Of a DNA stretch of 64,000 bases, positions 15,101 through 27,800 are shown one piece after another (the first letter of the stretch is position 1; every line of letters begins with the position of its first letter). The stretch spans positions 20,946,822 through 21,010,821 of the forward strand of contig CM037473.1 in NCBI GenBank assembly GCA_021014325.1, in the 5' to 3' direction. Under the pieces are notes generated by a model, which saw nothing but the letters and a program-made list of their open reading frames with translations, was not told the origin of the DNA and did no database searches. Position numbers and translations under genes: made by a program. Source of the DNA: Plazaster borealis. Lineage: Eukaryota; Echinodermata; Asteroidea; Forcipulatida; Labidiasteridae.

Positions 15101-18100
15101 TCATACCTAGTGTCTTGAATCAACTCTTGTCAATCAAGTGTATTTGTGGGTGTGGCTGTTATGCAATATCCAGTGCTTTCTCATATGGGAACGTAGCTGT
15201 AACTGAGTTATTTCCCATGGGTGTGAATGTTGTTGGTCATCCTAGAACCCTCTTTGACCTCATTATATGACCCCAGGGACCGCTTAGTGGTGAATTCCTC
15301 ATTTTCATTAAGTCAAACTGGTCAAAGTATAACAAACTGTACACTGTGTATGGCATCAGGTTGGCTGGGTGGTTTCTTTTCCTGCCTCTCACCTCTGTGG
15401 ACCCTGGTTCGAATGCCATCTCAGACCGGAGCCTTGCATGTGAATTGGGTTTTCAGTCCCTACCTAATCGCGTAGGTTTTCCCCATTTGGGGTTTCCCCC
15501 ACATCTAAAACTGAACATTTCTTTTCATTTCCTATTCACCATCCTGTTATTGCCACTTGCGCTGTTGGATGTGTAATGAAATAAATAAATTTAAAAATTT
15601 AAAAATACATGTACATTTATGTACATGTAGGATGTAAGGATGTGTGTTAAGAAAATATTTTTGTCAGAGTGTGGCTGTACGGATATTGCCTTTTAAAAGA
15701 TGTTTTACACAACCTACTAATAATAGCAATAAAGTAGAATGTGGTGTTGATTTGTTCTTGTTAAAAATAAAACAAGACCACTATTCTGGAAGATTTGATA
15801 ATTTGAATAATGTTGATTTGTCCCTTAAAAACCAAAATTAAAGTAAATGAAAAGAACATGTGTAAGTACATTTTCTTTTTCATTTATTCCTTAAAATTAT
15901 TTTCCCCTTTGCAGTTTTTCCTACCATTTTCTATCCTCATGGTCTTCGACTCTTTTGTCTTATTCTTAACCTCAACCTTCCTTTTTCCTTTCTGTCTTTA
16001 GAAATCTGGACATGCGTCGTAAACTCATCCTCTACTTCAAGCGGAGGAACAGTGCACGCAAATTACGGGTACGTTATAAAAATACAAACTGAAAAAATTG
16101 CTTATACATAATTGTCTCCTATTTTCATGTGTAAAGACATAAGGGCAAGTATAAATTATAACCTAAGATCTGCTGAATGTGTGAAAATCTCAGCAGTATC
16201 TCCAACACACTATTGGAAGTGGGTTTATTATGCTCAGACTAATGCCAAATTGCTGTGAAAGAATTGCTCCTGGATGGTATGGGATGGATTTGGTTTGCCC
16301 AAATCATTAATTGGTTGTGGCACCACATTTTATTTTAACTGGTAACCTTGTCATATTCTAACATCCTGTAGGGTGTATGTTAAAACAGCTGGTTGTCTAT
16401 CAGTTGGCATGGTGTCCCCATTGACAGTCCCCTTTACTTCGCTCTGATTTATTTTAACCAGTATAATGTCAGTCCGTAGCATCATATGACACAGTTTTAG
16501 ATGTGCCAAAACAGCTGGTTATCTGTCATTTTGCCTGGTTCCCAGTCCTCAATAAGAGCTTCATCAAGAAGAAAACCTGTCAGGCTGGCTAAAACCCCCC
16601 ACAAATACACGCACTGCAAGTCAGTTGCAATCAACAAGGATTTCTAATTACAGCAGATTGAGTGTTGTCATGCAAAGAGCCTGCACGCAAACTCTGCAGG
16701 GGGCTGGAGACAAAATTTGTCAATGAATCATGAACAGGGGTAGAAAGAAATAACAAGACTCCCCTTTTCCCCCTTCTCCTTCCCCCATTCTCCCTTCCAA
16801 CAAGGGGGAAAAAGTAAAGAGAACTTACTGTAGTAGTAGCAGGCAGAGGTGAAAGTACAGTGACCCTCAGACAGGGTTGTCAGCACACCTGTTACTCCCA
16901 TTCTGGGTCATTATTTGTAATTGATTCTTCATTGGCCTTGGCATGGAGGTCAGACTGCTGAATTCAAATGGGTATTTATGGATCGTGTGTATGTGCTGAT
17001 TACCAATGTGCAATGTAGAGCTTCCTGTGTCAGAAACACAATATCATTCTAAATATTGGATTGGACTCACAGCTGTCTGCCTGAATTAGAAATAAAAACA
17101 GCAGCAACAAACTTAAAAACATGTAATTGATGTCAGTTGTCTGACCCAATTTTATTAGACGTGTCCAAATTCATAGTGGTTTACTTTTTTGTGTGGTGAA
17201 ATACAAACAATTAAGTGGTGTAGAATTTGCACTTTGAAAAGTGCAAAGGCACTTGTACTTTTGTGCCCCTTTGACATAACTGGATGTACTGTACATGTAT
17301 GAGAATTTAGCAAGTCATATGAAGGCAAGGAAAAAAACAACAACTTGGTTGCCCCTGGGAAAAGTAGACAGAAAAGTTGGCTGTTTCTATATTGATGGTT
17401 TTTGTTGTCAGAAATTATTTGTTTGCATATTCTACTTAGTTTCAATCTTTAAAAAACTCATTATTTATCATCAGTTGTTTGCAGTTATCTTTTTTTATGT
17501 ACCTTTTTCCTGATTTCCATTGTTATTTTACTAGAGTGGTCTATTTAATAGTTTTATACAAACTTGTAAAACAGAATGTTTAAGGTAAACTACAGAAACC
17601 ACTTCATGGCCCAGTTTGGTTGTCGCCTAATTCCATGCTTAGAAGAAATTAAGCCAACTTTAAAGTAATTTTTATTGTTTTTTAAATGCGTCCCCTGCAT
17701 ATTTCTGTTTAGTATTATCTGGATCTAGTTTTATAAAAGCAAAAAGACAATGGCTAAGCACAGAAAAGTCATGCTAGGCAGAAATAAGTTGGCAGCCAGT
17801 GTGCATGCACACTGTGCTTATGACTACAAGGCTGGTAACTGATTCCATGCTAAATTTGGTGACTAAATAAATTTATCAGCATTAATTTCTTCTTGACAAC
17901 TTTATGTAATTAGGCTCTTCTTTGTAGCATTGAGATGTCGAAGTTGGTTATGTCTGTATTAACCACATCGACCACTAGCGTGATATTTATTAAATAATAA
18001 ATCTCTTCATGTTTTAATCGTTTAATGAAATACACTTCATGTTTCTGACCTACAGGAGAGATATCTTTGCCAGAGATATGATCAGTTGTTTGGGGTGTGG

Positions 18101-18861
18101 GAGAAGAGGATGGAACGGCTGGAAAATAACCCCAAACGAAAGTGAGTCCCAACATTCAGAGTAGTCAAATTTCCTCAAACACTTGTACACTGCATTTTCC
18201 ATTACATTATACCACTGTGTGCCCAGAAGGACACAACAAACATGACGATATACAACATTGTTTCAATTTGGATCCATTAATTTGTAGTGTATTTGTGCAC
18301 TAGTTAATAGTACTATTACTGCAACAATGCCATTACCTTATTTAAACGTAGTCAGATGTACAGATACACACTAAGCTGAAGGCTTGTCATACAGCCTTAT
18401 TGCGCTGTACCATGTTAGAAGGTTGACAGTTGTACTCAAAAACTAAGTGAAAGCGTTTTCAATTTGACACAGTGAAACTTACCTTGGAGCACTGTATTGA
18501 TGCAGATGTACACACTACATACAATCAAGTATGGTATATTACTTGTGTAAAACCAAGGTGTTAGGTTAAGCACAAGGCCTTTCTAAGGCTGTACCATTTT
18601 TAAGTTAGCCCTGGTACAAATGTACTCCATTTTAAAATGTTCATAATTTTGTATCGAGGTTCAAACTATTCTGATGTTTTGTTGCAGGGCTAAGGATGCC
18701 AAGGTACGGGAATACTTTGAGAAGCAATTCCCTGAGATACGCAAACAGCGAGAACAGCAGGAGAGATTCTCCAGGTATTGTATGTGAGAGATTATCCTGA
18801 AAGTCTGTAATGATTTGTCACATCTGCTGCATTGCCTCATGCACTTCACAATCATTAGACA

Positions 18862-18894
<33 letters not shown>

Positions 18895-21800
18895 TAGTTC
18901 TTATATAGCACATTTTACAATAATGTATCAATGCGCTTTACATTAGTGCCCTGGTCATTGGGCCAATAACATTCCTGTAATCTCTCTCAGCTCCCTGGGG
19001 AGTGTACAGCCCCTGTGTTCCTGGTTTGATTGGCTGCATATTGCGCCACAGCACCTTGTAAACCATTACATGGTGCTATGTAAAGGAGTAGGCCATCTCA
19101 TACTTCAGAAATGTAGCTCCACATACCTAGCAGGAAAATACTTACTGTCGAAACGCCTTGAGCGTCACTGAGTGACGGACATGAGCGCTATATAAGAAGC
19201 CACTATTATTATTATCTCGTTATGTTGTTGCAGGGCTGGTACTAGGAGTAGCTGGGGTAATATTGCCCGTAGTGATGCTGAGTTGGCTGAGATCGTTGAT
19301 GGTTTGAATGAACAAGAGGCTAATGATAGACATATACGCAGTCTGGCTGTCGTTCCTCCACTGCTCTTTGATGCTGAACAGAGAAGGGTCAAATTCATCA
19401 ACAAAAATGGTATGGAAATCAGTAACTATTTTATATAATGTGATTAAAAAAACTATCAAGACAGGATATGGAACAGAATAGTGAGAAAGTAAACAAGTCG
19501 TAGAAGAGAGTCGCAAAAAACACAAAGGTTTCATTTGGAGTTTGTCCTTAAACTGGTGCAGAGTGTAAATGAACAAACATTTGAAGTGGATATTCAACCA
19601 ACGACATTTTATTCCACATGATGTATGAGAAGCTGGATTCTCCCTGATGTGTTATTATTTCAAATTAACACACTTTGTTGTCATATTTGTGTTTTCATCT
19701 AAGGTCTTGTTGAGGATCCATTGAAGCAGCATAAAAACAGACTAAGATTAAATATCTGGGATGATGAGGAGAAAGAAATCTTCAGAGAAAAATTCATTCT
19801 CCACCCAAAGAATTTCCAGCTGATCGCATCATTCTTGGAGAGGAAGGTAAAGAGTTAACTTTTGAAGTGAAATTTGGAACATAGGAATATTTAGGTTCCT
19901 GTATTGTGTCTGATTGTGTTTGGAACTTTTGACCTACTATGCTGGTCATGTGATGGACATCTAGGACCATCATTGACAGGATTGATAATGAAGTCCCATG
20001 CTTTCTTGTTGAGTGATGTAGTTTTGACCCAAGCACTCCATCACATGACCACCTAATCTTCATTGTCTAACAAAGTCAGATATTGTTTAAAGTGTTTGAA
20101 AATCTGTGAAATTTTTGATACTCTCTGCTGCATTCTGAGCCTTTTGGGTTATCTTTTGAGACAAAGTAGTTTCAACTTTACACAAATTTCTCCCTACTTT
20201 TGTTTTGGAGGAAAAAATCAGTCAGTAAAAAATAAGGGGGGTGCCACATGCACCTAATCTGCCTCGGTTATTTGCACAATTCAAAAGTATTTTTATAGCA
20301 CAGTGTTTAAAAGTGATTTATTGATTTGGACCACTTCTTAAGTAAAAAGTCCTGAGATTAGCTTAACAGGAGGAAATTCTGGTTTTGAGTTTGACAAGCT
20401 TAAGCAGGGGAAATAAGCTAAAGGGAATCCAATCCCAATGTTGCACAAGATGATGTCAAGAGTTTAAACACTGTAGATCTGACATCTTTGTTTGCTGACA
20501 GCTGACACCTGTTTCAAGGGTTGTGTCTGGTCTGGTTTTAGTTGGGATCTGGACTGGATCTCAAGGTTTCATGGACAGTTTGTTCAATGTACATGGTTAG
20601 GACTTGCGGTTTGATGAACAGAATCTTGAACAGGAAGCCATCAAGTGACTTTATTAGTTTCTTATTACTGACTTTATCAGTTTCTTAAGTGACTTTCAGT
20701 TTCTTATTAACTGACTTTATCAGTTTTTAAGTGACTTTATCAGTTTTGTAACTGACTTTATAAGTTTCTTAGAGATAGTAATGCACTCTATATCATTTAT
20801 AATTTGTGTATGATTAAGCATCATTCCCTGTCACAATAGCTACATGTAAATGTAGTGTGCCAGGTTCAACCCCCTCCCCTCCCCATCCTCCACGAAATGT
20901 GAGGCATCTAGGAAAAGGTTTATTCAAAGTATGTACTGTAATACACTACACAGAGCCTACAGCCTTTCATTGTGATTGAAGAACGGGTGTGCAGATGATT
21001 TTAGAGCCCTGGCTATAACACACATGTACACCTGACTAGAGTTACAGTATAAAGGATACCAGGAAATGGACTTGTTATTAAAAGTACATGTACGATGAGA
21101 AAACAGTGAAAAAGTGTGTACATGTACTCTGTGTGTGTATGTGTACAATAGTGGAGTTGAGTTGTCTCAATAGACAAATTTAGGTTGCCATTTTTTCCTG
21201 CTCTGTTTGGGTACCTCTGTGGGGTTTAATTTGAGTCAAACTAGTACTTTGTGTAGTTGTGTAAATATCATTGGTTGAAGATGCCAATGATGTGTATAAA
21301 ATGGATGATGGGTGCAGTGTATGGAATAGTGCCATCCCAGTAATGGAGGCAATATAATGGTAACTTTGATTTGTCTCTTGATGAGACTGCCTCAAACTAG
21401 CCACCTACATGTACTATGTACATGTAACCATTCTACAGGAAGGTAAGGTATTCCATTCAGGTCCTTAATATACGTGGTTAGCAGCTACATGGTACATGGA
21501 TGAGGACATTTAGCCCTTGTCTTGGTGCAATCTCTTCATCCATAAATAGCTTTGATTTGCTTGATCAGTTATGCAGCTGTTAAAAAATGATTGATGTTAT
21601 GCATAATTTGCATTGGTTTTTATATTTTGTTATTTGTCAGTTACTCACATATACAAATAAAGATCCTTCAGGCCATTATTCATACCAACCAACAGTCAGA
21701 CATAAGCAAACCTTAGAATTGTTTCACCATCCTTTCCTAATTCAATAATTACCCAGCGTGACTCGTGATGTACTGCCAATGTGCGTCTCTAATGATTGGG

Positions 21801-24800
21801 ACCTCTCTGATGTCCTATGGGACTGCACTGTAATCCAATTAAGTGTTACTACAAATTCTGTAAAATTTCCTGTCATTTAGATGAGAAAGATTGCAACACT
21901 ACGTGTGACCACAGTTGAAAACATGTTTCATTTTGGTTCATGTTTTTTGTTTGCAATTGACATCGGCTTGGTTACCTCACTACAGATTTAGTGATTACTG
22001 CAGTTTGTCAAGACTAATTTATTCTTAATATCATATTCATCTCAATGCTGTTGCACATATTTAGTTTATGTATTTGTTTGTTTTTCTCTTTTTTTTGTGG
22101 GTGCCTTACTATTCAATGTAATCCATTCTTAAACTGATTTGAGAAAAGAAAACCCACTTTTTTTTAAAGAACAAGCGCTTTTACTTGAATACAAATGAAC
22201 TTGTTTAAAAGTTTATTGGCTTGCATGTTGGATGTATTGTAAAATAATGCCCATACTTGTGCACTTTGATGAACGTGTTATGCTTGCCATCATACCAAGC
22301 AGGGTTACATTTAGGTTGACTGTGCAGTACTGAGCCCATCTAAATCAAGACATTCTGCCATTAATAGTGTACTAGATTTAAGATACATACATGTACATAG
22401 GTAAGGTTGAAGAAGTTCCTACACATTCCATTACCAAAGGTTACTTACCTGTAACTGACCATCAGGCTTTGGTTTTTATGCACAGAGTATTGCAGACTGT
22501 GTCCTGTACTATTACCAGACTAAGAAGAATGAGAGCTACAAGCAGCTACTGCGTAAGACTCATGTCACTAAGCGTAAGAGAGGATTCCCTCCAAAGTCAT
22601 CTCAGTCCATCAGTCGTCATCAACAGGCAGATATTGAAGTCAAAGAAGAGAAAGATAAGGAGACAACTGAGGAAACTTTAGATCTGTAAGTAGCATCCTC
22701 ATTAATGTTTCTCAAATCACCTGACTTACAGTGATCCATGAGTAGCATCCTCACATTGGTTGAGAATGTTTCCCAATTCACCTCACTCACAGTGATCCAT
22801 GAGTAGCATACTCACATTGGTTGAGAATGATTCTCAATTCACCTGACTCACAGTGATCCATGAGTAGCATACTCACATTGGTTGAGAATGATTCTCAATT
22901 CACCTGACTCACAGTGATCCATGAGTAGCATACTCACATTGGTTGAGAATGATTCTCAATTCACCTGACTCACAGTGATCCATGAGTAGCATCCTCACAT
23001 TGGTTGAGAATGTTTCCCAATTCACCTGACTCACAGTGATCCATGAGTAGCATACTCACATTGGTTGAGAATGATTCTCAATTCACCTGACTCACAGTGA
23101 TCCTTGAGTAACATACTCACATTGGTTGAGAATGATTCTCAATTCACCTGACTCACAGTGATCCATGAGTAGCATCCTCACATTGGTTGAGAATGATTCT
23201 CAATTCACCTGACTCACAGTGATCCTTGAGTAACATACTCACATTGGCTGAGAATGATTCCCAATTCACCTGACTCACAGTGATCCATGAGTAGCATCCT
23301 CACATTGGTTGAGAATTATTCTGGTTACCATAATAGGCATGGCATGCTCTGACATTACCTTTGTAGTGCGGGCAAAAGACAAAAGATGGCTACGTTTTTA
23401 ACACTTGTTTATTGTCACATGGTATGAATATATTTACCTTAATCAAATCTTGCATATGGAATATATGTAGGCAATGTGAACAAAACATTATATTTTTTAT
23501 AAACTTTGAACAAATCATTCAATTAGCAAATGTAAAAATACAAAAAAGTTTAGACAATTTTCTTGTTGTGATCCTATCAGCACTATGTATTGGATGTAAG
23601 TTGTGGACCCCTTGCATCCATGTCACATGCTTCAACTGTGCCACACTCACTACTTGGGGAGTCAGTATGAATGTAAACATTAGGGTTATGAATGTAAACG
23701 CCTACAATGCGTACAACACTCTATAAAACACAGTGACATTGACTCCCAAAATGGCGCATTCAGGATTATTGTGATGATGACTCAGGTGTTGGGTCAATAA
23801 TCATGATTTTACCAGGCCTAGAATTATACTAACTCCATTGCCTTGTTCTTGACCATTTTACCTTTTATAAGAAAATCCCAATCACATTTTGGTTATCAAG
23901 TAAACTGTTCATTACATATGATACATGTACTCACAAAAAAAGTAGCCTTGCCCTAGTCGGGGCATTATCTGTGCCATAAACACTGCACCTTCCCTTTAAG
24001 ATGATTTAGGTAAGATGCTTGTTTTAGACAGGTAGTTTTGAAGGGATATAAACCCTAGTCTAAGGATCCAAAATATCCTCACTTAGTGGAGGGGTGTGAG
24101 ATTTAAAAAGGATACTGACTGAAGGTTGTGAGTAGCCTTGGGGGAAATTGCTATTTACTGCATCAGGAACTCAGCCAGAGATCGGAAATATCCAATGACG
24201 CTGAGACGTAACATTTTCCCCTTATTTCATCAACTCATGTTCCAGGGAAATACTCCCCACCTGGGCTGCTATAAAAAGAAACTATTTGCAAAACCCTCAT
24301 GTGTGCATGAAGGTTAATACATACATGTAGCAAGGCGATGGAAGTTCAAATCAATGTTGAAGGATGTAGAAATCAGAGCTGAATCAGACTTATACAAACT
24401 ACTACTGTTTTTCATGTTCGCTTCATGTCATGTTCCCAATACAAGAACATCATGACAACTGATTCATATTAATACAATACAAGGGTCTGGTGTTTAATTT
24501 CTATTTCAACCTATTGGGTGCAGGCTGTCTATACTTAGTCTAAAGATGCTTAGTGCTTATTGTGGAGTCCACGATGCATAGCCACCCCTCTATAAATTGA
24601 ACTTGCAGTATTTTGGCAACTGCAAAGAGCTGGTACCATGTGATGCAGCCTCACTACCATTGGCAGCGCGCCATATTGATACCTCTCATCACTAACCCCT
24701 GGTAGGGATGTGCTGAAGAACAATGCTCATTGGCTCCCAAAAGTGACTACTCTGCGTGCACACTTGTTAAAAAGCTCTTGTATGGCGCTTGTAGGACGCT

Positions 24801-27800
24801 TAGTACCGCGTGGCAAAGTGCAAGTATTTTGACACAATTCCATTTCAAATGATTTATGTTTTTACACGGTCACCTTAAACTGCATACAGTTAGACATATC
24901 ACAAGATCAAAGAAGAATGAGAGGGGACCAGTTGCTCTTTGACTTGATGCCTCTTGAGCGGGCACATAGAGTGGATCAGCCACAGGCCTAATTAAAATGT
25001 GCCGGATTCTGGCACATTTTAATGAACCAATTCCAGGGGTAATGAGCGAGCAAGGCATGCTGCGAAAAAGTTATGCGGCGAGATCGATCACCCCTGGGAA
25101 CGAGGTTGCTTGTGATGGTGCATACATGGTAATGCAAAGAGCTGGTACCTTGTGATGGTGCATACATAGTACTGTGGAATATCCCCCAACCAGAGCCTGG
25201 TTTCCTGACATTGGCATCCTGCCAAACATCTCTATAAATAGTAAACCTTTGAAGCTGGTTGGTGGTGTTACTGATCACAATCATGTGTGAAGGGATCACA
25301 CATCCTGATATAAGGGAATACATACATAAACCCACTGGGAAGTGGTTTGGTCACAATCAATTCTTGCTTGTTTTTATGTTTTCAGGCTCGCCTGATATGA
25401 AAACCAGAGTACATTGGTACCAGTTATAAAGATGGTGCATTTGTTTTATGTACATGGTACATGATAGAATTACATATGGTACATGATAGAATTACATATG
25501 TATTGCAGCAACATTCTGGAGTTTTTGAAGTTGTAATCAATTTATGCTGAGGTGTTGCCAGCTTGGTTTTCCCCTTCCTATTCAATGTGTAATCAAATCA
25601 AGGCTGGGCTTGCAAACACTCTAGTCTGATCCCCTTTCAGGCACATTCTCATTGTTGGTCTAACATTTGCTATAAAGATTCTTGTGATTGTTGATAGTAC
25701 ACCACACATGCCACATGATATTAATAAGCACTTTTTGATTATATGGGTTTTGAGGCATTGCATGGTGTATACAAAAGTGTGTATTCAGTTTGCGGTAACA
25801 CCATGTGTATATATCTACTTTGCTGTGTAGATATTACCTCTAAATAGTCTCCCAAATTCTGAAATCTACTCCGCAGCAGTTCTCAAAGTTCTCAAAGAAC
25901 AAATCTACATAATATCTACGTAGATATGTAGATATATACACATGGTGTTACTGCAACCTGAATATTCACTTTTGTATTGTGGTGCTGTTGCAGGGCTGCT
26001 GTATGAAAAGACCATTAGATACCAATGAACCAAATGAACTGTATGTATGTAGCTCACTGTGGCAGAGTGTGTCCTTTTTTTCCTGTAACAAAAATAATTA
26101 ACCCTCCTTCTCTAGGTAAATTTTTCCAGCAAGTTGATTAACTATTTGAAACCATTCAACTGCACAGGTTGTGTATGGTGGCCTAGTTTATATATCACTC
26201 AATGTTTCGGATGAGATTGAATGTTCAAATAGTGGGAGGGTTAACCAACCTTTACCTTTTCTTTAAAATAGATTAAAGGACAAGGACAAAGATAAATCCA
26301 AGGATAAGGACAAAGAGAAGTACAAAGAGGAACCCAGCTCCAAGGAGGCAAGAGAAGACCCAAAAGATGAAAAACCTGAGATCAAGAAGGAGAAGGATGA
26401 GGATAAAGATGACTCAGGGGAGATGGAGAGAGAAAAAGAAAAGGAAATTGAGCGTGTAACGATCAAAGTGGAAGGAGGCCTTGATAAGGAGGAGGGTGGT
26501 ACCATGGCAACAGTAGATGCTGTTACCTCTGATTGTAAGTGAATTTGTGTTTGTCTGTTTTTTATCTCTTAGCAATGCTTACTGCTAAGGCAAGCCTACA
26601 TGTGTATCGTCGCTCGTTCCACGAAGTGACCTATCTCGTCCACAGTAAAAAAAAAAGGGTTTGGAGAAAATCACGATTGAAGTTGCACTATTTTTCAAAC
26701 TGCTATTTCGGGGTCTAATATTTGTTAAGGCATAAATAAAGCTGACTACTTTATTAATACAGAACTGTCAATGTGTTCTCATTCCTGCAACTATTTTAAT
26801 TAGTAATTAATTCCTAAACACATAGGTCACTTCGTGAAAATGAAAAAAACAATGCATATAAAGACCTATCTAGTTAGGTCACTTCGTGAAAATACTACGC
26901 TTCCAGATAGAGCACTTTGTGAAATGCAAATGTCACACACGCGCCTGAACTGCGCGCACTGTAGCACTTTGTATATCATTGGTAAAGTGGCGTATCTAGA
27001 TAGGTCACTTCGTGAAATTGCAAAATGGCAAATCTAGTGGTACGTCGTTTATACTAATTAGTGTAATTACGAAACCATTATGTATAAGGAACTGAAACTT
27101 GCTGAAAATGTTAACAGTATTGAGTATCTTAATAATTTGTATAAAAAATGATTTGCAAAAATTTGTGATTTTTGACTGATAGGTCACTTCGTGGTACGAG
27201 CGACGATATTTTTCAAAATGAATTTTCAGCTCTTGTAACAATCAGTAGCAATGTTGACTTTGTGATGAATAGAGCTTCCTTTGTTATGACTGTTGGTTGC
27301 AAGGTGAAACTTAAAAGACAGACACAAGTTTTGTTGCCATAACTTGCAGATGCCTGAGGCCCTGTGGGAATGGATTATCTCCGTCTTGACTATGACTAGA
27401 TAATATATGCAACAGTATTACTGTTCAAAGATGCTCAATTTGGATATAAACCAGGCATGATTTTTTTCCTGTTCAATATGATTTCCAATTGTTATTAAGT
27501 AGCCCGAACAAGTCTATAACAGCCAATTTACCATATGTGGGTCAGCCCTTAATAAACCAAAATTTTAAATTATAAGGGTCAAATATGATGCCTTTTATGA
27601 CCTTGGTAGATACACTTGAATACCTGATCAGTCCATTCAATAGACTAATACATGTACATGTACATGGTGTTAATAAGAGTGCATAGTGTAGCCAATCAGT
27701 ACATACACTTTCCAAAATAATCTCACAGGTAAACCTTTTCTGCATTCTTGGTGAGTTATATCTGTTTGTTACACACAGCCTAGATTATACTGTAGATGTT

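Larger units (their letters stand above)
13059..16001 (+). other. NCoR intron 7
   Basis: Contains the 117-bp tandem duplication (14092-14325), the SINE at 15359-15591 and dispersed ACATGTA motifs. No gene seen. Confidence 0.7.

Noticed and set aside
19220..19597. Minus-strand open frame of 125 codons
   Set aside because: Antisense to NCoR exon 11, whose sense translation is highly conserved.
22686..23318. CRISPR-like array
   Set aside because: Units are contiguous 61-bp copies without unique spacers, in an animal intron.
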